64,000 bases of DNA from positions 41,507,298 through 41,571,297 of the forward strand of contig CM019217.1 of the NCBI GenBank assembly GCA_009741485.1, in the 5' to 3' direction. Positions 1 to 12,247 of this stretch are shown in pieces. Made by a program: the position numbers and the translations under genes. Source of the DNA: Malurus cyaneus samueli (Eukaryota; Chordata; Aves; Passeriformes; Maluridae). The notes below the pieces were generated by a model. That model was not told where the DNA came from, searched no databases, and saw only the letters and a list, made by a program, of their open reading frames with translations. Every line of letters starts with the position of its first letter. Positions within the stretch are counted from its first letter, which is position 1.

Positions 1-980
1 GCATTCAGCTTTAATAAGCAGGAAAATCCCACAAGTTTAATTCCTGTAATGGATGGCAGTGACACTCACTCAGCTTTCTGGGATATTATTCCGTACAGGA
101 ATGCAACATAAACCAGTAGTTAAACTAGGACAGATGTTGCTGGAAATATTTAGAAGATGTTTACTTTATATGATTAGTGATCAAATATGCAATGTTCTTG
201 GGTATGTCATCCCCATGACTTCCCACAAGATATAATATTTTCCTTGTTGGAAAAAGAAAATAACTGAGTTGTAGGCAGCTTTTAGTAGCTGAGATATTTT
301 GGACTGGTGATGTGGCTCTTTAAACCACCATCCCCCAGCCCAACCACTTCCCTGTGCTTGCTCTACTTATTCCCTGCACACTTCAAAAATGCTTTCCCCA
401 TCTCCCAGTCACCCTCTCCCAGCCCAGCACTGGTACTTTTCCTGGTAGCTTTCCAATGAGGAACTTGCAGCCTCAAGTCCCTGGAGCAAGCTGTCCTTTC
501 CTCCCAAGGCCATCCCTCAAAATAATCTGTTTCTTACTGTAGTTTACAGGATGGATATCTCTTGATTAAGAAGTAAAAAGGGATTTTTCTGATGAGGGTA
601 TGAAACTGGCAAATGGAGTCTTCCTTCAAAAAGCTCACAAAAGTTTCAGCTGTGGCAGTAAAACTTCTCCAACCTTCTCCAAGGACATGCTTATAGTCAT
701 TTAAAGAAAAGAATTTAAAAAGCACTGCAGCTTATATGCTCCTGTAAAATTAAAGCTGATTTAAGATTTCCTACACTCAAAGTTGCATTAATATAATCCC
801 CTTTAGCTAATCAGGTGAGTGGTATGTAGAATGTACCCAAATCCTCTACTGTAGATGAAAAAAGACCGAGCAGCTGCAAAGAAAGGGAGGCGTGAACTCT
901 GACTTCCTTTCTCTCAAGCCTCCCCGATTCTTCAGACTCAAAGCAGATCCTATTGCCCTGAAGCAAGGACAGCACAAAGG

Positions 981-1700
981 AATCATAGAATTATTTAAGT
1001 TGGAAAAGACACTTAAGACCACCAAGACCAACCATTAACCCAGCACTGCCAAGTCCACCAGTCAAACGTGTGCCCAAGTGCCACATCCACATGCCTTTTA
1101 AATACCTCAGTGTTGGTGACTCAACCACTTCCCTGGGCAGCCTGTTCCTGTGCTTAAAAACCCCTCCTGCAAAGAAATGTTTCCTAAAATCCAATCTAAA
1201 TCTCACCTGGTGCAAGATGAGGCCATTTCCTCTTCTGTCACTTATTACCTGGGAGAAGGGACCAGCCCCAGCCTCATTACAGCCTCCTTCCACTGTCATT
1301 CTCTGGACTCTCTCCAGCCCCTCAAAGTCCTGTAGTGAGGGGCTCGAGACTGGACACAGGACTCAAGGTGTGGCCTCAGCAGTGCCCAGTACAGGTGACA
1401 GTCACTGTCCTGGTGCTGCTGGCCACACCGTGGCTGATCCAGGCCAGGATGCCACTCGCTCTCTTGGCCACCTGGGCACAGGTGACCAGCACCCTTTTCC
1501 ACTGGGCAGCTTTGCAGCCGCTCTGTCCCCAACCTGCAGCCCTGCATGGGGTTGTTGTGGCCCAAGGGCAGCACCCAGAACTTGGCCTTGTTGAACCTCA
1601 TACAATTGGCCTTGTCCCATGGATCCAGCCCTTCTGTGGCTGCAGGGAGGGCAATGTCACAGGCCATGGCTGCACCTCGTGCTTGGGGTTTGCATTGCAA
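981..1700 (-). mobile_element. CR1-type LINE fragment, minus orientation
   Basis: Begins at its 3' end with AATCATAGAATT, the reverse complement of the ATTCTATGATT tail typical of chicken repeat 1. It then follows the CR1 3' region (TTGGAAAAGAC, accaccaagaccaacc) and, near the upper end, the reverse-transcriptase C-terminal region (ttgaacctcatac...ggatccagccc). It is 5' truncated, as usual for CR1. Long plus-strand open frames over this element are shadows of it. Confidence 0.88.
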
Positions 1701-3097
1701 GGGAGTTACCCTTTGCTACAGCAACAGCTTTTGTCCCCTGAATTCCTCAGCCTCCGTCATCCTTTTCCTTTGTCTTTTGTTCTGCTTTCCAACACTAAGC
1801 ATGAAGCTGGAGTAGCCAGAAAGACAACAGCTGCCCTTTTTCAACAACCTCTCCTATGCATCCATCTTTTATGGGGATTGAATGTTTTTGCTTTATTGTG
1901 AACCTTTCTGGCCAGTAGATGATGGCTGGGGAGGGAAGATTGATTCTAGAAGAGTTGAAGCTCTGTGCGGGTGGAAAGGCAAAATACTGGGGAGAGCTCT
2001 GTATAACAGCCAAACAGCAAGCCTTCCTCAGGCTCCTGCTTCTTAAATGCTCATCTGCTAAATACATTGCTTTTATATCATTTACAGAATGTTACCCTGC
2101 TCTTAGGCCTTTTCTATGTATGTTTGCTATGCTATGGTCATAAACAATTTTTGTCATCAGCCTGAGGGCACAAACTCATACAGCTCTTACACTACTGCAA
2201 TCCCATTGACTTCAGGGGAATTATTTGCCATTACAGCAAGTGAAATCAGAATGAGCAAATATGCCATTTCTCTGCTATTCACCATTAACACTGTAAGGCT
2301 CACTGGAGTAGTCAGAGAAAGCTGGAGATTGACTCTTGTTTGATTCTGTATATTTTGTGTGATGTGCAGGGCACCCTCTGCCTCACTGAGAACCAGAACT
2401 GCTCTGACAAAGTGGAGAAGAGCCAGTGGCAGAATAAGTATGAACTACCTATTTTTTACTATCAATTTGAAAATATTTATTTTCATTTTCTCTATCTGTT
2501 TCTGTTGGGAGCCAAAGCATTCAAGTCAATCAGTCACCCAGAGAGGCCTTTCATCCTCATCTCATAGCTGGGAAAACCCTGAGACACAGAGAGCTGAAAT
2601 AATTCATCCTTGGCCACAGATGTGGTGCAAACAGAAATACTTCCATGTTCTGTACTGTCACCTGAATACATTTAACCACGAGGTCATCCCTCTTCATTAC
2701 TCCTTAGAGTTTGATTTAGACACAAGCACAAGAAAGAAACAAAACAAGAGAAGTTCCATTTCAGATCCAGCACGGATCAGACACACAAAGCTGCCAAACA
2801 GCACCCATCCATCACGTATTGCTGTGGGAAAGGCTGGAAGTTGCCCCCCTATGCAGAGGTCATTTACAATTGCATGTGACGGAGATAGTCCTGGATGGGC
2901 TGTGAGTTATTCTGGAAGAGGAAGAGAAAGGATCTGTCAAGGCCAGACATGTTCTGAAGACATCCTCACAAACAGTAGCTTCCGACCCAAGCATGTCCCA
3001 AGCGGATCTCTAAAAGTATGCTGATGCATTCTCAGCCATGAACACACCTTCTGTTTTTATCTAAAATAAACAGATTTCATCTACCCTTCTCACTCAC
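1701..3097. other. Flanking sequence, no gene recognised
   Basis: Apart from the MIR-like SINE, nothing is recognised. A 221-codon plus-strand open frame (2359-3024) crosses the SINE and lacks coding character (biased hydrophobic run, no homologue recognised). Confidence 0.7.
2540..2700 (+). mobile_element. MIR-like (CORE/tRNA-derived) ancient SINE
   Basis: The stretch cctcatctcatagctgggaa, ccctgagacacagagagctg, ttggccacag and catttaaccacgaggtca follows the order of MIR-type SINE 3' sequence (ctgaggcacagagaggttaa, ccaaggtcacacag, cttaaccac). Divergence is high, as expected of an old amniote SINE. Boundaries are approximate. Confidence 0.5.
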
Positions 3098-3291
3098 CTC
3101 CTCCAAGTCAGAAATGTCAGGAATTACAACTGCTGATGCTGTGCTTGCTGCAGGACTACCAAGAATTGGGGCTTTGGTACAAGCAGAAATTTGGCCTGCT
3201 GTTTTCTCAGCCTTCAGCTGAGGGAAAGAGGATGTTGTCTCTCTCTCATGAAGGGGTTTCGCAAGGAACCCACGTAACCTGTTCTCAGCCA
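3098..3291 (-). CDS. Exon-like open segment C, downstream of FNIP2
   Basis: 194 nt: acceptor aaaccagcag, then 64 open codons and a strong donor GAGGAG|gtgagt. The reading starts AENRLRGFLAKPLHERETTS, and later has KAPILGSPAASTAS and VVIPDISDLEE. Phase 1 at the start, 0 at the end. I do not recognise the protein. The IPD..DLEE end is faintly like the IPDLEEV stretch of the ciliary protein IFT43, too short to conclude anything. It could be an exon of an unannotated minus-strand gene or a pseudo-exon. Confidence 0.3.
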
Positions 3292-6200
3292 CTGCTGGTT
3301 TGTTGTTTGAGTTAAAATTGCGAGCAAATGAGCAGGGATTTACTTGGCTTGACTAAATGCTTCTACTTAAAAAAAAAAATAATAATGAAAACACTGCAGC
3401 TCAAGTTTCTCTCATTTTTCCTGTCACTAACTCCTGACTTACAGGCTGCCCCATAGCAAAACCATAGAAGTTGAGATTTAATATTTGCAGCAACTGATTT
3501 ACATGGGCTACAATAAATGTGTTTGCAGATTTGCAAAAGAGAATAAAGAGTCAAAACCAGGTCAGTCCCTTTGTTCCCACTGTAGTTTTTGCTGTTGCAA
3601 AAGGCAGTTCCATTTCATATAATCACAACAGCAAGCAGCTATAACAGAATACATTAAAAACACATTTGTTCAATAAAAGAATGCCATTTCACAAAAGGTC
3701 ATGCTTTCAGTTTTGAGGAGACTGCTAGTCATTTGCTTAAATGCCAATATATCACATCACAAACCTTTGACTTCTCTATTCCCTAGCTGCCTTGGCTACA
3801 AAAATGAGGCAAACAGTATTTACCTACCTTCTCAGATGCTGAAATATTTGGCTATAAATTAAAAATACATAGTACTGAATGCTTAAAATGAAGCACATGT
3901 GAAATAAGACATACAGTCCCCATAAAGTGGGTAACATATGGGAAATGCACTATTAACAGTCTCCTTGGGAAAAACAATAATCTTCGTAATTATGAATTTC
4001 AGCAGTTTACCTAATTGTGCACGACATTCCACAGCATTTACTTGGAAGCCAGCTAGTTCATACTAAACTTTAAATACTGAAAGACAACCCAGCATTTCAG
4101 GGAGTTTCTCCTCTCCACTTGAATGACTGCAGCCATTGCAGCAGAGTGAAGAGCACCACCACAGATGTACATCACTTCTGCACTATCTCGCCCACAGCTC
4201 TAAAGAGCTATTCCCCACCATTTTAGTCTGCACCCTGTAAAGATTACAACATATCTGAAAGGTGACTTTTATGCTAGAAGAAAACTTTCTTTTAGCCCAG
4301 GGGTAAATTTATTGCATCATTTAATCTGCAGCCTCCTCTTGAATACAGGAACCTACCTTTTTGTCCATTTGTCTCTTGGGCACTTAGTTAATGAAGGGGA
4401 AGAATTTTGCTGATTGCATTGGCTGAATATTTTATCTATTTAAAATGTTGCCCAAGCAAAAAGATGCATTCTCATCAGTCCAGGTAGATGGGGAGAAATA
4501 TACTTCTGTGAAATTAATTCTTTTCTTTTTTTGTTCAGCATGATATTTAGAAGCAGTCAGGTTCTGTATGTCAATATCACTATTCTACAGCAGCGGTAAC
4601 TATGATCATTTGTTTTCTAATGTCATAAAAAATCTCTACTGTAGCAGCATTAAAAGACAATCAGATCTGAGTGCTGGGCAAAGCACAAGAGGAGTGCAAA
4701 AAATCAACACAGAGTCGACAACCTTGGACCTCTGGTCCTCTTACAGAATAACTGCTGCATGGATATAAAATCTTCATCCTATCAGTTACACACAGCCTTT
4801 TTTTTTTTTTTGCATATGAACATCTTAAGCATCAATTATCTATGCAAATTGGGAAAAAAATAATAATAGATGCTCTCTTATTCAAGGCAAGTTTTGAGAG
4901 AAAAGCAGTGCTCTAAATGGCAAAATATTCAAACAAAAGCACCGATTTTATCTCTGTTACCGATATGAGCTTTTAAATGGCATATGATACATCCAGATTG
5001 GTTCAGTAAGGAAACAGGTTTAGAGTTGGATGGTAGCTGAGATTTTTCTGTTGTTTTTATGGCTAAGGATAGCCAGATGGATAAGGATTTTATTATAGGT
5101 ATTGGCAACTTAATGCTGCTGAAAGCCTGACACATGACGCATTGACTCAAAGTTGGAACATTAGAATTTCATCAACATTAAATTTAAGCAATCTTTTCCT
5201 GAAACTGCAGCCTGGATGTGCTACCGTGGTTTGTGTATTACCTACCTCAAATGAAGAAAACCCACAATCATTGGTAATTATGCTTTCTGTAGTGACAAAG
5301 ATGAGCAAAGAGCATTCCCCCCCAAGAGAAGAGCCAGAATTCTGGAAAATTCGTGCGTGCAAACACATATGCTAAGCTCTGTTCCCCTGCACACCCTGTC
5401 ACAGGCGGGTCACAGAGCACACTGCCCTCCTCACAGCAAGCAGCCTGACAGGGGTTTACTGCCACTTTTCTGATGTTTTCCAGTCCGGTCTCCAGACCAG
5501 GAAAAAGCACTCCAGTAATCCCCAAACCTTGCACTGTAGATGAACCTCTAACCCTCATGTGATTTGTTGAAAATACATGCATGCATTCATCACTTAAATC
5601 CCCAATTTCCTAACTCAGGTATGAAAATATAGTTGGCTTGGAATGCATGAACCAAAGCAATAGTGCTGGACATGAAAAGTCTCCAAAGGAGCCCCCCATG
5701 GGTGACATTTGCCTGTGTTTCTTCATTCATAGCACAGACAAAGGGAATCATTTACGTTCCTGGAAGATCTTGTCTCAGCAGTTTCCCTTCTGAGGTAAAT
5801 GGAAAGAGGTAACTTATCTGTTTGTGGCCTTCCAGAAACTTTATAATCATGGGCAGGTACCTGCCTGGGAAAGCTGGCCATGTAATTTTAGATATGCCCA
5901 GATGAAAACGAGGAAAAAAACACTATAGGCAGAGTAGGGTTAGCAAAGAAAGAATTCTGGCCAGTGAGAGAGCAGAGTAACTTGATCAGTGCACTTTGCA
6001 CAGCATGACATGTCATTGTTAACACAAAGGATAAAAAACTTTGCTATTAAAATCACTCAATCTGCAGTGATTAAACATCTCCCTGGGGTTTATCCTCTCA
6101 GCAGAACAAGAATTCTTGCTAAGCTTGGCCCCTCTCTCTAGGCCAGTCTCACATCAGACCTTCTCCAGTAATAGATTTCAACTTTTGACATCACTGTGGC

Positions 6201-7050
6201 ACCAAACACATTTGTCATATGGTAAGGCAGCACAAATACAGCCTGCTAGCCAAGGGAGTTTAAGGAACAGCCAAACTGCTGGCTACAGGTTAAGCTTTTT
6301 TTTTTTTTTGCACAGAGTTTATTAAAAAAAAAAGTCATTGATATTATCCTTGGTTACACTTGCACATCAGAACACCTAAAAAATAATTTTTGAAACACAC
6401 ATAATTGCTTCCAACTCATCTTTGGTTTTCTAAATGGCCTGAGGTTTCTGGTTGTACATTTTACTCATCAGTAACTCAACCCTCTTGTGAAACTTGCAGA
6501 AAGAATTGCAGAAGGCAGTTTGATAAAGGAAGGCACATATTTAACCTCAGCAAGCCCAGCCCCTGGGAATAGCACAGTTTTGTACCACAGCATGGGCAGT
6601 CTTGTGAAAGAGAAATGAATCAGCCACACACTCTGCCCTGTAGCCTCTTGGAAGCTGTGCAGAACAACTGGCTGAGAAGCCAGCTTTTCACCTTACTACA
6701 CCTTTGGAGAAGAGAAATTACCGTAGTTGAGGAATTTTGCAGAGTGTTAAGAGTTTCACAATCCCTGGGCACACAGATGATGAAAGAGCTGAGAGCTGTC
6801 ACGTTAAAGGAATAAATCCTTGCTCTGCTCACATGTGCCTGGCAGCCACCAGGAACTTGGGCTGCCCTTCCCTGTGCCAAGGGAGAGCATGGGAGAGAGG
6901 GGGATTCCTCTGGGGCACTGCTGGTAGCCCAGCCATTCCTGCTGGTAGCCCAGGTGTCAGAGCTGAGGCAGAAAGGCCAAGCCTAAGCCAAGAGATCTCC
7001 TGCAGCCCTGCAGACACCAGCACAACTCCAGGGACAAAACCATATCCTAC
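3292..7050. other. Flanking sequence, no gene recognised
   Basis: AT-rich sequence with several very short splice-flanked open pieces on the minus strand (for example near 4012-4053, reading GFQVNAVECRAQL in phase 1-1). None is strong enough to call an exon. Confidence 0.65.
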
Positions 7051-7152
7051 CTGACACAGAGGCGGTGGCTGGGCTCCCCAGGAGAGCTGGTTTAGAAGAG
7101 TCCATCCCATCTTTTGATTTCAGAGCCTGAGGGTTCAAGTTCTGCTCATGAC
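7051..7152 (-). CDS. Exon-like open segment B
   Basis: 102 nt, phase 1 to phase 1. Pyrimidine-rich acceptor (attctctgtacatttctcac, then tcgag), donor TGTCAG|gtagga. Encodes HEQNLNPQALKSKDGMDSSK then PALLGSPATASVS. The LGSPA.TAS end resembles the LGSPAASTAS of segment C. The open frame continues upstream of the chosen acceptor, to about 7200. Unknown protein; may be a pseudo-exon. Confidence 0.25.
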
Positions 7153-9382
7153 CTCGAGTGAGAAATGTACAGAGAATTAGTCTTAAAGCTCTAATTAATT
7201 CTACTCAAATTTGACCAGGTAGAAGTCAGTTGCTCAGCAAAACAGACTCCTGCCAGGTTCTTTAGGCCATTTCTGAGGATGGCAGAGTGTCATATGGTAA
7301 AAAATGCTTTTCATTTACATTTTTAGTGTTCATCTGTGTAGCTGGTCACATCTACAGGTAATTTTGAATTGAATTTTTCCTGCACCAGAAAGCATTGGGT
7401 GCTAGCAGAAGTGAAAGACAGAGGGCAGCTCTGTGGCTTCTTCTGGTTAAAAGGCACAGTTTAAATAGCTTCCAGCTTGCTTGGGAAGAGGAAGTTAGTG
7501 GCAAAATAATCACAGAAATGAAAGATTTGCAGCACTTCAGGAATAACTAAAATAATACACTGCAAAAGGTAGTGTCACAAGCCTGTCACAAGCCCTCAAC
7601 TGCAGAAACATGTAACCAAAATAACTGAGAAAAGTCACACTGAAGGAAAAATCTGGAGAACAAATTTGAGGTTACTATCGTTAATATAATATTTTTCTAA
7701 ATCAACAAGATGACCGAGTGCCAGTGGGACTCCAGTGTGTCAAACACAGCACAGCTCAAGTGGTTATTCGTACTTTGGCATTCTCTACCGATTTTTTTGT
7801 AATAGGGTGGCTAGTGTGAAATATCAATCTCATGAGAGCAAAAAAAAAGCTTTGCAAGAAGAAGACAGCATTTTCTTACTCTCCGTTGGTGGCACACAGC
7901 CACTTTTCCATGCACAAGACAGGAGTTTAAAAAGACATGTGGGCTCTTGTCTTCTACCCAGTCATGACCATTAGGGTCTGATTTAAGGCGTCTGAACTCC
8001 TGGGTGTACTCTCAGCTATTAAGGCATGAGTTGACCTTGTTTTCCAAGCAGTCACTGCTCTAAGCCTTTGCATTCTTCTTCGAATTGTTCCACCTCTTTA
8101 TGGATTTTTCCAGCTGACCCTTTTGATCCTATTTGAAGGAGCTGTGTGGGGGCAGTTCATTGCATGAAGGAATACAAGGCCTGAAGAACAACAGCTGTAG
8201 CTCCAGCGCAGAAGCCAGAAAAACTCCTATATGGCAGTGTTTTCCTTTTAATTCCTATGGAACAGCTTTCTGAGTGCAAAATATGCTTAGCAGTTCATCT
8301 TAATTCTCTGATGACTTTGCCTTTCCCCAGGCAGCAGGACAGCGATTTTGCAGCTGCTGCTACTGCACCTCATTTATCAGCAGCTTCCCTCGCCGGTGCT
8401 CGGAGCGCCAACAATTGCGCTCATCATTCACACAGAACAGGGACTCCACTCTGGAAGGAAACAAGAGCCACACAATGCCCTTCTGCAGCTTTCACAGCTG
8501 TGGGAGATGCTTGGGTGAAGTGGTTCCTGCTCCTGCTGATGCCCGCTGCCAGCCCCCATCCCTGACAGTGCTCTGTAATGGCCAGAGTGGGAATAATGCA
8601 AACAGAACAAATACGTTCTGCTATTTTCCAGGAGTTACTTGTCTTCTTAGCATTGTGTTAAGGTTAGAAATAATGACAGCTACCTTCAAAGGGGGCTTCC
8701 AGGCTGAGGAAAGGAGAAATTAGGATATTTGTCAATAGGTTACCCCAGACAGTCTCTGGTAGAGTAACAATCTGGTCCAACAGAAAATACCATGAACAGC
8801 AATAGGGTTTGCAAAGCTGAGCTATCTGATGCCAATCTAGGGACAGGCAAGCAATCTGAAAGCAGCTTTTATGCTAACTGCAGCTGGGGAAAAGGAGAAT
8901 TGGATTGGCACTGATCCCACAGAACACACGTTTCAGTATTACAGCCAGCTGTAGCTCTGGTACTTCCCAAACCCATCAGGGGGCAGTTTTCACCTTACAA
9001 GCTACGCTGAAGTATTGGGAGGCGAGGCTGGAAGGGGGAGTCATGCTGCTCCTTCTCATCCTCAACACCTGGCTATGGATTCTCAAGGCATCACAGTGAC
9101 AGCTCTCATCTGACCCCTACTGCAAGCAGATGGGTAAGGGCATATTTCCACCAGCAAACACAAGGGATCGGCAGCACACTGGCTTAACTAATGTCGAATT
9201 CACTGCCCTGGACTCTCATTTCACCACTGCTTTAAGCAGACTCCAGTGAAAGCAGCAGAGCTGTCGTCCTCTTCCCTGCTGCAGCCACTTCCCTTGTGCA
9301 GGCAGGAGCACCTGCAGTGGGTGACAGCTGAGAGATCCAACCTCATCCTCACCATGAGCACAAAGATCCAAATACTGTTTAC

Positions 9383-9500
9383 TGCTTGGACAAGGCTCTG
9401 AGCAACCTGATCTAGCTGAAGGTGTCTGCTCATTGCAGGGAGGGGTTGAACTAGGAGATCTTTTACAGGCCCTCCCAACCCAAACTGTTCCAGGATTGTA
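9383..9500 (+). mobile_element. CR1-type LINE 3' fragment, plus orientation
   Basis: Short piece matching the CR1 3' end: tgcttggacaaggctctgag, acctgatctagctgaaggtg, ggttgaactaggagatcttt and ccctcccaacccaaactgtt. The terminal ATTCTATG repeats are degraded (ccaggattgta). The left boundary is approximate. Confidence 0.78.
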
Positions 9501-10503
9501 CAAATACTATTCTCATAGAAGGCACCCAGCCTTCTCTTCCTTTTGCTGTCAAACCTTGCTTTTCTCCCCCTGGACATGTGGGAAAAAATTCAGGCTCCAA
9601 CTGGGTTTGTCATTTGCTGTCCTTCAGAAACGGGTGGTGCCTCTTAGGCACTCACTTTTACAAGAGCCATTACTTAATCTCAAGCAGCAGGAAGAAATCA
9701 TTTAATGGCCTTTGTTTTGAGGCAGTTTGCTCACTTGTCTAATTATCCAAAAGGCACCTTATCCCCAAGGGGATTTACCATCTCCAGCTACCCAGCAGCT
9801 GGCCAAGATCAGCCATGTCCCCAACAGCAATGGCCAGGATTGCCATGGCAATTTATCCCTTTAGAGAATGACAGTCACATCTTGTCTGGTCATGGCTGCT
9901 TTTCATCTTTGGATTCCTACCACATGGATTAAAACAAGCAGCACCAAGACTGAATCAGGAACTCAGACACTGGTACAGACTCAAATGGCATTTATGACCC
10001 ATATTTTTACTTTTTTGCTCATTCTTATATTTCCTCCTGCCCCTATCCATAATTTAAATCCATAACATGGGCTACAGTATTTCAGCCCATATGCATAATT
10101 CCAAGAAAAACTGCGCTATATCACTGTTGTCTATATTAACAGATATAAACATAGTGCACTGCCACAGCACAGCATCATTAGATACCTGCATGCCAATGTG
10201 CAAAAACTAGCTGTTTCTGTGAAGCAGCAAGTTAACAAATTGTACGTTCCACATGCTTGCCTGTAACACCTTCCCACTGCCTCAAACAAGAAAGTCACTC
10301 AGAGACTTTGATCTTTCACTCCTGACTTTATTTTTCTGAAAACTAGTGCTTTTCTCGGGTGGTTACTGACTCCTGCTATGTCTCCCAAAGTGTTGCTCAG
10401 CTGCTTGTCATGAGTTACTGTTTCCCACATAAGTCATGCATCTAAAGCAAAAAATAAAGATGCATAACAGCAAAGAAGCAGGTGTTCAGAAAACCAAAAT
10501 ACA

Positions 10504-10509
10504 TTTATT
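10504..10509 (-). terminator. Candidate poly(A) signal for an unassigned minus-strand transcript
   Basis: AATAAA on the minus strand 137 nt downstream of the stop of the terminal-exon-like segment ending at 10646. Motif only. Confidence 0.25.
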
Positions 10510-10645
10510 TGGCAGCACCCACGTGGCAGATACTTTAGCTAAACTAGCCTTACAGGCACAGTTGTAATAGTACACAGTATATAAGAATGAGCACACATTT
10601 TCTCTTTTTTTTTCTTTCACAAAAGGTTTGTCTGAATGCCAGACA

Positions 10646-10749
10646 CTATCGTTTATCTTTAAAGCAATTGCCAGGAAGGGAAAAGGGAGGTGTATGCCTC
10701 CCCCCAGCCCAGCCTGGCCAGTAGGACTGTTCAATGATGAAGTCACTAT
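10646..10749 (-). CDS. Terminal-exon-like segment with nearby poly(A) signal
   Basis: Good acceptor (atcttctgagtcctcag) followed by DFIIEQSYWPGWAGGRHTPP, FSLPGNCFKDKR and TAG at 10646-10648. Phase 1 at the start. A minus-strand AATAAA lies at 10504-10509, about 140 nt after the stop, a normal short 3' UTR distance. Phase matches the end of segment A (12121-12247). No family recognised. Confidence 0.25.
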
Positions 10750-11377
10750 CTGAGGACTCAGAAGATCAGATACCAACCTTTTGACGCAGTACCCCTGAGC
10801 ACCTTTGGCCAATCACCTCCTCCTCCTGTAATGAACAGTGGCAATCACCAGAATGCTGAGAAAACAGGCAGGAGCTGATTTGATGATGAGCCACAGACCC
10901 AGGGTGAAAATCCCCAACATGCAACCAGTCAAGCTTAGTCAAGAATTATGAATGGTTGATCAGTGTGGTTAACCCAGCATGGCAGAGTGATTAAGATGTG
11001 TTACAGAGTGAGTAGAAACAGGTTTAGCAAATCCAGAGATGATTGTGGTACTGCTGCAAAGTGCTGTGCCATCAGGATACTCTGTGCTAGACACCATCAC
11101 TTGAGCAAGTCCACCACACTGTAAAGTTCACAGTCATATTTCAACCGCGGCTACAACGCTATACAGCTCCGCGTCACAGCTCTGAGAAGGGCAGCAGCGC
11201 ACTTTGGCAGCCACCCATCACCAAACTATTGGAATTGTCACAAGGCAAAGGGCAGGCTGGTGCTGCAGTGACTTCACCCCAGACCATTAACATCTTTGTT
11301 CTTTTTAGCACAGTCCCTGATTGTTAAGAAAAGAATGGCACTTAGCAACACTCAGCAACATGCAGCGAGATGACCTG

Positions 11378-11542
11378 CAGGTGCAGATTGCTGCTTGGGT
11401 TCAGTGGGACAGCGATTCCTAGGGAACCCTGCTTCAAGAGCTTTGCCTCCTGGGTGGGACCATTCAGCTCTTAGCTCTCCAGCTATACGAAGATCTGAAA
11501 GCTCAGCTCTGATCTCAAAGCCCATACCAGCTTTTTTCAGGG
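11378..11542 (-). CDS. Exon-like open segment D
   Basis: Acceptor attactctgccag, then open frame LKKAGMGFEIRAELSDLRIA, GELRAEWSHPGGKALEAGFP, RNRCPTEPKQQSAPA. Phase 1 at both ends if the donor CCTGCAG|gtcatc is used, but that donor is weak. Without it the frame runs seven more codons to TGA at 11352-11354. Could be coding or chance. Confidence 0.2.
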
Positions 11543-12120
11543 CTGGCAGAGTAATTGGTGGCCACAAAAATAGACATGCCAAAAAAGGCTTGTATATTTA
11601 GAAGAAAAGAGAGAATACTAATTTGAAGTGAAGCAAAGAGGAAAGCCAGCTTCCCTGTAAAGTTCAGCATGATCCCAGAGATGAACTAGTTAGATTAGAA
11701 TCCTTTGCAGAAATACAGTCTAAACATCACAAGGCTCAGGACAGGAAGCCTTGTGAAGACAAGAACAGCATTCTCTAATTACCACCTTGCCTATATATCA
11801 AGAGCATCGGCACTTGCACTTGGGAAGCCACCACAGCTTACTTAATTCAAACATATAATAATGCACAGCTCCTCCTGCAGCCACTCCCAGCCACCAGCAA
11901 ATTACCTGCGAGACTCAGAATTCATTTAGCAACATTACAAATGGGCTTTGCATCTTCTGCTTGTGGTGTTTACCCATTCCTGAGCAACAGGAGAGACTAC
12001 TGCATTCTTGTGGGAAGAACACGGCACATGGAAAACCAGAGGCAGCTGTCTATCTCTGGGGTGCAGCCAAGGCTCAGTCTAACACAAATGGTTTGAATGC
12101 CAGAGGCCTGACAAACTCAC

Positions 12121-12247
12121 CTGGAACGCTGGTGGTTGTGTCCCCAGCTGCACTGGCACAGCTCAGTCTGTCACTGGCTTTGGTGATGGCAGCAGGTTGG
12201 CATCCAGAGCACCCTGCAGTCACCCTTTCTGTGACAGGGACATCAAA
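12121..12247 (-). CDS. Exon-like open segment A
   Basis: 127 nt between a long polypyrimidine acceptor (acccttctgtcagtctgctg, then tcacag) and a strong donor CCAG|gtgagt. Encodes FDVPVTERVTAGCSGCQPAA, ITKASDRLSCASAAGDTTTS, VP. Phase 0 to phase 1. The splice context is the best of the downstream candidates. No homologue recognised. Confidence 0.3.

Noticed and set aside
1070..1901. Long overlapping plus-strand open frames (174 and 188 codons)
   Set aside because: They are antisense readings of the GC-rich CR1 element at 981-1700.
2359..3024. 221-codon plus-strand open frame
   Set aside because: It crosses an ancient MIR-like SINE and contains a low-complexity hydrophobic run, with no homology recognised. 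Most likely chance.
3832..3842. 11-nt microexon-like piece between tttcag and gtaggt
   Set aside because: Too short to distinguish from random splice-like motifs.
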